This document shows, in pieces, positions 61,901 through 64,000 of a stretch of DNA of 64,000 bases; positions within the stretch are counted from its first letter, which is position 1; every line of letters starts with the position of its first letter. The notes under the pieces were generated by a model. It saw only the letters and a program-made list of their open reading frames with translations, was not told where the DNA came from and did not search any database. Both the position numbers and the translations under genes were made by a program. The DNA comes from Acanthosoma haemorrhoidale (Eukaryota > Arthropoda > Insecta > Hemiptera > Acanthosomatidae), in NCBI GenBank assembly GCA_930367205.1, contig OV884011.1, positions 85,669,474-85,733,473 on the forward strand. Reading direction: 5' to 3'.

Positions 61901-64000
61901 ATTTGTAAATAATATTGTAATTTATCAAAGACGTGCTTATAAAATTAATTAAAGAAAGTTTTTGTAATATCTAATTTTCCTTTTGCCAGAGTTATTCCTT
62001 TATTTACAGAACCTAAAACCTCAGATAAAAATTTTAAATTTAAGCAAATAGATAAAAAACGTAACAATATAAATAACAGTACTTCGGTGAAAATAAAACG
62101 TAATACTTTTGTATAAAAATTTATTCAAAACTTTTTGTACAAAGATCTTATAAAAAAGTTTTCTTTCAGCATTTATTTTGTTTTCAAAAAATAAAAGTTT
62201 TGTATAAAGTGAATAACTTTTCATATCCTCATAGCTCATAACTTGTCCTTCCTGGCTCAAATTATATTAATTGAATTACTATAAATTAATTGATTATGTT
62301 TTAGGTACACTGAAGCCATTTATTTAAATGACCGACTGAATAGTACCCTTAACGGGCCTAAATCTAGAATAGAAACAGATACCAGAGACATGATCGTCAG
62401 AGGAATAACTGGAAGTCTGAATTCAATATCTCGCAATATGGCTCACGAAATGAAAATCTACAGACCACCGCCGACTGGTAAGCATCTCGCCCTATTTTTG
62501 ATAACTGGTTTTGAATAGTTAGTGTGATTAGTTAAGTTTCTTACTTTTAGTTCAAATTTAAATTTTTGATAGTCTGAACAGTTAATTATAAATTTGTCAA
62601 TTAAGGATTATTTGCTTAAGAGCACATTCACTGTTATGTTTAAAATATATAGTAGGTAGGTCCAGTCTGTATCACTTTTGGAACATTTTTAATTAGTCAT
62701 GTCGGGTTGCCACTAGGGGAGTGCCTAATCACTCTAGCCCTGGTGACAAGTGTGGATTGTTGTAGTTTATAACATGGACTATGTTCCATGTCGGCGTTAA
62801 TATCTGACTCCATTTTTTATGATAGGGATGTGTCCCGACAATACACTGTGTTCAAGAGAAGCGGTACAGAGGTTTCATGAAGAATAAGACATGTTTTCAG
62901 AGTTCGGGCGAGGGCCCGGCTGCGTAACAGGTCAAGGCGCCAGAGGATTTTATGACCGCCGGAAGGTGACTTCCCTAGGTCTGCCCGGGTCTGTTTATGA
63001 CAGTCAGGTGGCTTACCCTCTCAGGTTTATTGCTGACGACCTTCGACTCTCTGTGACTTGTTTACGACGGCCGATCCCTCCATGATTTATTACTAGAAAA
63101 GGCTTACCATGTTTTACATCTAATTACAATACATTATATATGCACCAGAGTATAGGGTGATTTAACACTTATGTAGTTAGGGTCACTACAAGATACAGAT
63201 ACAATCATATAATATGGTTACCAAAAAAGTAAATATGTACCTATCCTGACAAACAGAACAACTTTGTCCAATATAGCAACAATAATCTTTAGCAACAACT
63301 TTTCAAACATGAAAGATAAAATAGAAAATAACAACAAGAATTTAAATGTCACAGCTTTAGCCAATTTTTGGATTTTTGATTAACAAGCTTATGACTTTGA
63401 CACCAAAAATTATTGGAAAAGAAGATAATAACACATCTCGTAAACTTTTAGGATCAACTCACATAACCAAAAACAAAAAAATACCATGAACTCTGTAAAA
63501 GGATTAGAAAGTTTGCACTATGTTGACATAGTTAATAAGCTAAATGTTTTAACAAAGTATTTTACTTTTGTATATGTTGACAATACTGTGTAGGGATTGC
63601 TTGATGATGGACTGAATGAGTCCAAATTATCCAAACCAAAGATTATATGAGTTAATAATAAAAATCGATGCAGAAGGATATTGTGTACAAATTCTGATTT
63701 TTAATATTCATAGACATCCTACAAAACAACAAATATTATAATAATTTGTCAAATACAGGTAAATTGGCGATAAATTGGTGATTCATTTCAATCCATTTTT
63801 TTATGATCGAATGGTGCTTCTAAACTTAAATTTTATTTTGTTAATTTGCTTTAATAAAACCAGAGACAGGATTGTACATTTTTTTAATACATGTTTTTTT
63901 TTTTTTTCCAGGTACTTATCCTAAACCACTTTCGACTTTGATAAAAGTGCATAGTGGACCGGATGGACCTCTTTGCCAGACTGACAGTAATGCACTGCTA
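25796..64000 (+). CDS. AHCTF1: ELYS/AHCTF1-like nucleoporin gene, 3' end outside window
   Basis: Known role of the family: ELYS binds chromatin and recruits the Nup107-160 complex to start pore assembly after mitosis. Exons: 25796-25904, 26720-26856, 27409-27552, 31355-31502, 32084-32233, 34962-35076, 35713-35890, 35971-36106, 36225-36488, 38482-38672, 48512-48692, 53921-54061, 54325-54487, 55461-55673, 55747-55858, 55939-56102, 58894-59000, 59638-59782, 62305-62477, 63912-64000. They sum to 3060 nt, 1020 codons, with all phases matching. Residues 1 to about 460 form the beta-propeller; the rest is the alpha-helical ELYS region. The C-terminal disordered tail seen in the family would lie beyond the window. 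An in-frame ATG at 25733 could add 21 residues; 25796 has the better context (A at -3). Confidence 0.92.
25905..26719. other. ELYS intron 1, nothing recognised
   Basis: 815 bp of AT-rich intron without repeat or coding signal. Confidence 0.5.
26720..26856 (+). CDS. AHCTF1: ELYS exon 2 (propeller)
   Basis: Reads FVLVLANAHSWITCGSDLFI and SYWTFGECVQDELE, first propeller strands. TTTTTAG acceptor, phase 0 out. Confidence 0.88.
26857..27408. other. ELYS intron 2, nothing recognised
   Basis: 552 bp, very AT-rich, no structured signal seen. Confidence 0.5.
27409..27552 (+). CDS. AHCTF1: ELYS exon 3 (propeller)
   Basis: 48 codons including ITCAVELPMEG and LISFFNPNTRKILRTIDII. TTTTAG acceptor, GTAAGC donor, phase 0 on both sides. 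Confidence 0.9.
28108..28739 (-). mobile_element. Solo LTR 1, ATAT target duplication
   Basis: On the minus strand it starts TGTTGTGAT and contains AAACGACCCGTGGAT, GTGATTGGGC, CTGGCCAGT and, near its 3' end, TTTTGCCAGAATTC followed by ACAGAACC. These landmarks occur in the same order in the solo LTR at 61516-62066. It is flanked by ATAT at 28104-28107 and 28740-28743. No internal region is attached. Confidence 0.82.
28750..29293 (+). mobile_element. Solo LTR 2, opposite orientation, abutting LTR 1
   Basis: Starts TGTGATAATCG (slightly 5'-trimmed) and holds AAACGACCCGTGGATCA, CTGGCCAGTC, CCTTTTGCCAG and GCAGAACC, ending AACATAATA. Separated from LTR 1 by exactly ATATATATAT (28740-28749) and from the next LTR by the same ten bases (29294-29303). 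Confidence 0.78.
29304..30127 (+). repeat. 5' LTR of the 29.3-kb element
   Basis: Starts TGTTATGATATT and ends AAAATA just before TTTGGCGCCC. It contains an internal duplication of about 80 bp (29345-29426 and 29665-29745) including AATCCAACCTTGTATCAAGA. Confidence 0.78.
30130..30147 (+). promoter_or_regulatory. Putative tRNA-Lys-type primer binding site
   Basis: TGGCGCCCAAACAGGGAC, two bases after the LTR end, differs in one position from the sequence complementary to the 3' end of animal tRNA-Lys(UUU). Confidence 0.75.
30283..30636 (+). CDS. Gag-like coiled-coil protein of the 29.3-kb LTR element (truncated)
   Basis: 117 residues, highly charged and probably coiled coil. It has repeated E-G-N-K steps (EQTKLISEGNKLMFEGNK) and ends NLQNSFKDLNVIMDEKIHP before diverging. 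The closing motif is nearly the same as in the ORF at 45594-46277 (NLQNSFKDSNAQLDEKIHP), which ties the two elements to one family. No zinc knuckle, protease or RT is present. It is probably cut short relative to the intact version. Confidence 0.6.
   Translation: MESLSESSQRESRIERMLNIILEQTKLISEGNKLMFEGNKINCEENKRNLEEKLKKLYNRFDKLVEESNENFEKIENKKEIIEQNLQNSFKDLNVIMDEKIHPQVFTCSLINIKIIL
30721..31116 (+). mobile_element. Deleted mariner inserted in the 3' LTR
   Basis: Terminal inverted repeats of about 27 bases: CGAAGGTGGTCTGAAAAGTT at 30723 and, read from the right end, CGAGGGTGGTCTGAAAATTT. They are flanked by TA on both sides. The left LTR of the host element reads GACAAGTATTTATATATAA; here GACAAG stands before the mariner and TATTTATATATAA after it, so the insertion at TA is exact. 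Confidence 0.88.
30888..31049 (+). CDS. 53-residue mariner mini-transposase (N- and C-terminus fused)
   Basis: Starts MDKIEYRAVIKYLFLKGNTP, the first helix-turn-helix of a mariner transposase, and passes at about residue 34 directly to RWEHRWEKCVELQGDYVEK, the normal C-terminus. The catalytic domain and the rest of the DNA-binding region are deleted, yet the frame and stop are intact. It cannot be catalytic. Whether it is expressed is unknown. Confidence 0.6.
   Translation: MDKIEYRAVIKYLFLKGNTPTRIKDELDSLYGLQRWEHRWEKCVELQGDYVEK
31355..31502 (+). CDS. AHCTF1: ELYS exon 4 (propeller)
   Basis: Contains GLIAVGCAEGTILLIDLCRS, a propeller blade well matched to vertebrate ELYS. Follows a 3.8-kb intron filled with LTR elements. 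Confidence 0.92.
31503..31730. other. ELYS intron 4, left part, nothing recognised
   Basis: AT-rich sequence between exon 4 and the tRNA-like repeat; no signal seen. Confidence 0.4.
31735..31850 (-). repeat. Possible tRNA-derived SINE fragment
   Basis: The minus strand has a good polymerase III B box (GGTTCGAGACTTGG) preceded by AACCCAACCAGAGATGG, but a poor A box. Length and tail are not clear. Confidence 0.35.
32084..32233 (+). CDS. AHCTF1: ELYS exon 5 (propeller)
   Basis: Reads INGDFRLYSTEENPSDAVYI, ending VAVILT. Long T tract and CAG acceptor, GTAAGT donor. Confidence 0.88.
32285..32600 (+). repeat. tRNA-derived SINE
   Basis: A-box-like TGGTTAGAACGC and, about 33 bases later, B-box-like GGGTTTGATCTCC, followed by a body with GTCGAGGTTCACTCAGCTTA, a phrase typical of arthropod tRNA SINEs. 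Exact 3' end not seen. Confidence 0.5.
32820..33640 (+). repeat. Dispersed GC-richer repeat, copy B
   Basis: Much richer in G+C than its surroundings. 33190-33290 matches copy A at 20.4-20.7 kb in reverse, and 33121-33160 (GATGTGCCCCGACAAAGCAC) matches copy C at 62.8 kb. On the minus strand about 33650-33400 looks like a promoter (TATATAAACCCCGCG), as in an LTR, but no LTR pair was found. Short open stretches have no family resemblance. Confidence 0.55.
33641..34961. other. ELYS intron 5, right part, nothing recognised
   Basis: About 1.3 kb of AT-rich intron; no gene or named repeat seen. Confidence 0.4.
34962..35076 (+). CDS. AHCTF1: ELYS exon 6 (propeller)
   Basis: Encodes DPSDEGITALLYSMESAILF and GTSSGSFHLWNM, a WD-like blade. 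GTAAGT donor leaves two bases. Confidence 0.92.
35290..35475 (+). pseudogene. Fragment of a transposon-associated protein of unknown family
   Basis: An open frame reads TTLKVLTGDLQKCLPSPLIT, CISFYKRKLWTLNYTLFDSS and HCIMWDESKGAP. Similar phrases occur in uncharacterised, probably transposon-related insect proteins; this is from general recollection, not a search. It sits in ELYS intron 6 and does not fit the splice phase as an extra exon. Confidence 0.35.
35713..35890 (+). CDS. AHCTF1: ELYS exon 7 (propeller)
   Basis: Contains CDDPRHFLYLWICFEEYAQ, a hallmark propeller segment of ELYS. Its first part and acceptor are duplicated 1.5 kb downstream (37198-37282). Confidence 0.93.
35971..36106 (+). 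CDS. AHCTF1: ELYS exon 8 (propeller)
   Basis: Reads NFESAGLAYRLTLGMEVDML and ends RCIGLT. Phase 0 in, phase 1 out. Confidence 0.9.
36225..36488 (+). CDS. AHCTF1: ELYS exon 9 (propeller end)
   Basis: Includes VIFDLNQWYRDQMP, the family's best conserved propeller motif, and HFHPTSFDF at its end. GTATGT donor. Confidence 0.95.
36660..36905 (-). other. Unassigned minus-strand open stretch in ELYS intron 9
   Basis: Reads LVFTCVDNHNHVSPFKLDLQ and CCTDVVSCIGQEFCQYCGIT. Cysteine-rich and close to a gag remnant, so perhaps part of the same retrotransposon, but not recognised. Confidence 0.2.
37198..37282 (+). repeat. Duplicated fragment of ELYS exon 7 with its acceptor
   Basis: 85 bp matching 35681-35765 with two differences seen. 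It includes intron sequence, the TTTGTAG acceptor and about 52 coding bases (FKSxGTGRAIISMSLLE). It ends where the match to a gag remnant begins. It is not used in the ELYS model, since exons 9 and 10 join in phase across it. Confidence 0.85.
37283..37820 (-). pseudogene. Ty3/gypsy-type gag remnant with zinc knuckle
   Basis: Minus-strand frames read KNEKIEVFKFLCNRQGQG, then CCPAMGECCYICNKAIHFVK, a zinc knuckle of the CPAxGxxCxxCxxxxHF type found in gag of gypsy-type elements, with its last Cys changed. Frame breaks separate the parts. Its 3' end abuts the copied ELYS exon fragment. Confidence 0.6.
38482..38672 (+). CDS. AHCTF1: ELYS exon 10 (propeller to solenoid)
   Basis: Reads VWCIEEEGVRCLEKLGVQTQ and AGLLPSFIDPPDPEASNQ, the transition into the helical region. 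Phase 0 out into a 9.8-kb intron. Confidence 0.93.
39040..40030 (+). pseudogene. Jockey-type LINE reverse transcriptase, broken
   Basis: Reads SFDRVWHAGLLYKLKRYL, VLQGSVLGPILYNLYTADVP, LDEIEHWCNQWRIKVNEAKC, ELVWYLGFHLDKRLTWNPH and RIQSFQSKVLRTIVNAPYYV. The YADD active site is decayed to FSDN and there are stops and frame changes. 5' truncated; no endonuclease part is present. Confidence 0.85.
40845..41790 (-). pseudogene. mariner-type transposase, frameshifted
   Basis: The N-terminus MESQKVHIRHVMLWDFKQGN (from 41788) carries the first HTH and ends at a frame break near 41610. The main frame (41588-40845) has EQNPCQSTRGIAEMLNKSQS, VTGDEKWVTYDN (first Asp), then a short out-of-frame stretch where HDNARP can be read in another frame (second Asp), and SPDLAPTDYH (third Asp). 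Compensating indels explain the scrambled middle. Catalytically dead as written. Confidence 0.88.
42005..43270 (+). pseudogene. piggyBac transposase, frameshifted
   Basis: From 42037 it reads IYWSRSSIIETPIFWKTMPL, RFLHFSNNE, VSLDESLMKYTSRMSYKQFN (first catalytic Asp), MDNWYSSPNLFQKL (second) and WKDKKDIWLLSTKH (third region). After a frameshift near 42770 it continues EYNGGMGGVDHQDSYLS, and after another near 43010, SGRLSASDIPLRL to PQRWCKVCAKHKK, the C-terminal zinc-binding part. The N-terminus is missing. Clearly decayed, but all catalytic blocks are visible. Confidence 0.9.
43301..44098. other. ELYS intron 10, unassigned part with TA microsatellites
   Basis: TA runs lie at about 43881-43898 and 44079-44098; the same TTAACTTATATAT phrase precedes each. 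Between them AATAATAAAG and a pyrimidine-rich stretch (44020-44050) recall an LTR 3' part, but no partner was found. The young LTR element is inserted in the second TA run. Confidence 0.4.
44099..44851 (-). repeat. 3' LTR of the young element
   Basis: Contains a G+C-richer core (44380-44560) and the family motif CCTTTTGCCAGAAGTTTCC with ACAGAACC on the minus strand (about 44213-44253). Identical to the other LTR except at 44496. Confidence 0.92.
44900..45570. repeat. Degenerate tandem repeat inside the young element
   Basis: Units of roughly 125-160 bp recur with landmarks TTACATGGG or TTACACGTG (about 45203, 45357, 45483), TCTTTTACCAT and ATAAACTTTAATTTC. Units have drifted and differ in length. 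Confidence 0.55.
45594..46277 (-). CDS. Gag-like coiled-coil protein of the young LTR element
   Basis: 227 residues, intact. The N-terminal half has four near repeats of a 13-15 residue unit (DEGFKEQNRIV, DEVFKRQNRIL, DEGFKERNRII) predicting a coiled coil, then NLQNSFKDSNAQLDEKIHP. The C-terminal half includes DPIEIINRFKSTIFKNL and ends in a lysine run from an A-rich stretch. No zinc knuckle or enzyme domain. The shared NLQNSFKD...DEKIHP motif links it to the ORF at 30283. By position it is the element's gag. The start could be 46277 or the next Met at 46262. Confidence 0.7.
   Translation of the reverse strand: MLNSVMENVNESRREESDMQKLIWLMVEMKRDMMKKLDEGFKEQNRIVDEVFKRQNRILDEGFKERNRIIDENNRYSSEKFNENKHNLQNSFKDSNAQLDEKIHPLKRKIKFEKQKTCINNEPVIGPDERQIINSHDNLEIQQLKNSDPIEIINRFKSTIFKNLNWNRVKFNTFYHANETPLGELNIKSIQINKLTKFKNNHRDVFNTIEYNYKKKKKKELYFIIMK
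46399..46418 (-). promoter_or_regulatory. Putative primer binding site of the young element
   Basis: Minus strand TGGCGCTCGCAAACAGAGA, two bases after the LTR end, at the same spacing as in the 29.3-kb element. Similar in its first six bases, so possibly a different tRNA primer. Confidence 0.5.
46421..47173 (-). repeat. 5' LTR of the young element
   Basis: Same length as its partner and without indels. The LTR start is at 47173 in a TA microsatellite. Confidence 0.92.
47174..48511. other. ELYS intron 10, right end, unassigned
   Basis: A TA run follows the young element, then a G+C-richer 150-bp piece (47192-47325) of unknown origin closed by another TA run (47327-47337). The rest is AT-rich without recognised features. 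Confidence 0.4.
48512..48692 (+). CDS. AHCTF1: ELYS exon 11 (helical region)
   Basis: Reads VEERSYVLTVCLENRAIVVI and TIQYLIDWLWGLHRMYKSNA. The acceptor GGCTAG at 48506-48511 is weak, but phase and protein fit. Confidence 0.85.
49010..49640 (+). pseudogene. LINE 3'-end remnant
   Basis: Reads SNSLPPNIRYSSFLQTFKIL followed by a T-rich, hydrophobic open stretch. The LP..IR...SF..FK pattern is the usual C-terminal end of Jockey/CR1-type reverse transcriptases, followed by 3' untranslated sequence. Confidence 0.5.
50400..52300 (+). pseudogene. Decayed non-LTR retrotransposon (endonuclease and RT)
   Basis: Broken frames show an endonuclease end (EDFSSNLS.WGYDHHDS), a linker with SSWNCQKANLELTNKY and KTAKTFASAIP, an RT entry (KARNTPGVDNIMKEIITHL), a YADSI motif where YADD is expected, and PTTYLAVVFDLMLT. 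Many stops. Probably I- or Jockey-related; the exact clade is not certain. Confidence 0.65.
52301..53920. other. ELYS intron 11, right part, unassigned
   Basis: Possibly more retrotransposon-derived sequence up to about 53100. The minus-strand open stretch at 52696-53034 shows no family resemblance. Confidence 0.35.
53921..54061 (+). CDS. AHCTF1: ELYS exon 12 (helical region)
   Basis: Reads CIPLFDQSGMKFDTSQKRSL, matching the conserved CxPLFD motif of ELYS. ATCACAG acceptor, GTAAGT donor. Confidence 0.93.
54325..54487 (+). CDS. AHCTF1: ELYS exon 13 (helical region)
   Basis: Reads GVEEKLTAMSLVRLYFDCCL and PNELGRPVDSIMYTHNDISD. TTTTTAG acceptor. Confidence 0.9.
54488..55460. other. ELYS intron 13, mostly unassigned
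   Basis: A short C run lies at 54580-54589. GGATTTGAATCCTGCC (about 54829-54844) resembles a polymerase III B box, but no A box was found. Confidence 0.4.
55461..55673 (+). CDS. AHCTF1: ELYS exon 14 (ELYS domain start)
   Basis: Contains GMGRYPPPSIQSVLRFCLHP and IYLFMDIINSY, the entry to the conserved helical ELYS domain. TTTTTACAG acceptor. Confidence 0.94.
55747..55858 (+). CDS. AHCTF1: ELYS exon 15 (ELYS domain)
   Basis: Reads VQFKIVAGCWYLDHSMFE, matching the conserved W-x-x-DH motif. Phase 0 out. Confidence 0.93.
55939..56102 (+). CDS. AHCTF1: ELYS exon 16 (ELYS domain)
   Basis: Reads EGVDLLLDPRVLPLDLSEDQ and QEKLALQYLRLKSPS; the strongest single match to the ELYS domain in the window. 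Confidence 0.95.
56900..58150 (-). pseudogene. Decayed LINE reverse transcriptase
   Basis: Minus-strand frames show IHEKILLNYLIEFCAVND, IPLEKTGFQACLGTELFVEK, LNNRSLKVQGG, then NTDDLEIIGRSFQTVTEAF, VNEFIYLACQLNACRNK and, past several breaks, a piece like FMKGRSC. Order of the blocks on the strand is disturbed or inverted in part, as the finger block lies left of the palm block. Non-LTR type, RTE- or Jockey-like. Confidence 0.6.
58320..58740. repeat. Unclassified GC-richer repeat
   Basis: Contrasts sharply with the AT-rich flanks, with phrases CCTCCAAGGGGGAGGTCTG, GGGGGCCCTACC and CCCGTGGCGGGTTGC. No ORF of note. Looks like the 5' untranslated part of a LINE, but this is a guess. Confidence 0.4.
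58894..59000 (+). CDS. AHCTF1: ELYS exon 17 (ELYS domain)
   Basis: Reads MELNLLLSNQLVNEAFLLQR and ETLLEEFFR. TTTTAG acceptor, GTAAGT donor. Confidence 0.9.
59001..59637. other. ELYS intron 17, nothing recognised
   Basis: 637 bp of AT-rich intron without named features. Confidence 0.45.
59638..59782 (+). CDS. AHCTF1: ELYS exon 18 (ELYS domain end)
   Basis: Reads LNLDLKEECVLMKYLKSSGL and LQVLLLLSKAK. CTTTTAG acceptor, GTAAGT donor. Confidence 0.92.
60430..61290 (+). pseudogene. mariner transposase, heavily mutated
   Basis: Fragments in several frames: NETWMYWRNLKTKKQ (first Asp region, with D changed to N), EGQTIESEVFNDQL, MFQQDNA (second Asp), ISELDGIELLPHPAYSLGLP with PSDYYLF (third Asp) and NSVDEVSNGVAEFFRHNLER. 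Stops and shifts throughout. A different subfamily from the mariners at 0.3-1.2, 30.7 and 41 kb. Confidence 0.75.
61516..62066 (+). mobile_element. Solo LTR 3, ATAT target duplication
   Basis: 551 bp starting TGTTGTGATATTTG and ending AAACGTAACA, with ATAT at 61512-61515 and 62067-62070. Shares AATCGACCCGCGTATCAAGA, CTGGCCAGTCAGTAATAA, CCTTTTGCCAGAGTTATTCC and ACAGAACC with the LTRs at 28-30 kb. The internal region has been lost by LTR-LTR recombination. Confidence 0.88.
62305..62477 (+). CDS. AHCTF1: ELYS exon 19
   Basis: Reads KYTEAIYLNDRLNSTLNGPK and SISRNMAHEMKIYRPPPT, the segment just after the ELYS domain. GTAAGC donor. Confidence 0.92.
62690..63110 (+). repeat. Dispersed GC-richer repeat, copy C
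   Basis: GATGTGTCCCGACAATACAC (62826) with TTCAAGAGAAGCGG matches copy B at 33121. The rest, to TCCCTCCATGA (about 63085), is G+C-rich with no recognised coding content. Confidence 0.5.
63111..63911. other. ELYS intron 19, right part, nothing recognised
   Basis: AT-rich intron ending in a long T tract before the exon 20 acceptor. Confidence 0.45.
63912..64000 (+). CDS. AHCTF1: ELYS exon 20 (continues past the right edge)
   Basis: Reads GTYPKPLSTLIKVHSGPDGP and stays open to base 64000. A tract of more than 15 T precedes the CCAG acceptor. Confidence 0.85.

Noticed and set aside
1..64000. CRISPR arrays, bacterial operons, phage or defence systems
   Set aside because: No regularly spaced repeats or prokaryotic gene layout; splice sites and intron structure show a eukaryotic genome throughout.

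Overview
The window is an AT-rich animal genome segment, almost certainly from an insect: conserved nuclear genes are split by many GT-AG introns (56 bp to about 9.8 kb), and the introns are full of mariner, piggyBac, pogo, Jockey/RTE-type and Ty3/gypsy-type transposon remains. The species cannot be fixed from sequence alone. Two genes, arranged head to head, account for all the coding sequence recognised as cellular.

Left part (1-25192, minus strand): a TopBP1/mus101-like BRCT-repeat gene, 21 exons, 1006 codons in the window, start codon at 25192, 3' end beyond the left edge. TopBP1 proteins assemble the replication-initiation and ATR-checkpoint machinery. Right part (25796-64000, plus strand): an ELYS/AHCTF1-like nucleoporin gene, 20 exons, 1020 codons in the window, 3' end beyond the right edge. 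ELYS seeds nuclear pore assembly on chromatin. The two start codons are 603 bp apart, and this shared promoter interval carries an E2F-like site (TTTTGGCGCG).

Introns of the TopBP1 gene hold a palindromic pair of mariner halves (about 320-1160), a gag-like remnant (4.7-5.3 kb), a tRNA-like SINE head (6.05 kb), a Tc1/mariner C-terminus (9.7-10.04 kb), a pogo-type remnant (11.3-11.6 kb) and a TTAA-flanked deleted piggyBac (12751-14472).

Introns of the ELYS gene hold a cluster of LTRs of one family (28.1-31.3 kb) with a deleted mariner inserted in the last, a duplicated fragment of ELYS exon 7 joined to a gag remnant (37.2 kb), a Jockey-type RT remnant (39.0-40.0 kb), a piggyBac copy broken by a mariner-type transposase (40.4-43.3 kb), a very young gag-only LTR element with nearly identical LTRs (44099-47173), more LINE remnants (49.0-49.6, 50.4-52.3 and 56.9-58.2 kb), another mariner (60.4-61.3 kb) and a solo LTR (61516-62066). 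Three insertions of the LTR family show a clear ATAT target duplication.

Exon joins were derived by hand from splice sites, reading phase and protein resemblance. The only weak join is in TopBP1 exon 7, where either a 56-nt intron or a frameshift must be assumed.
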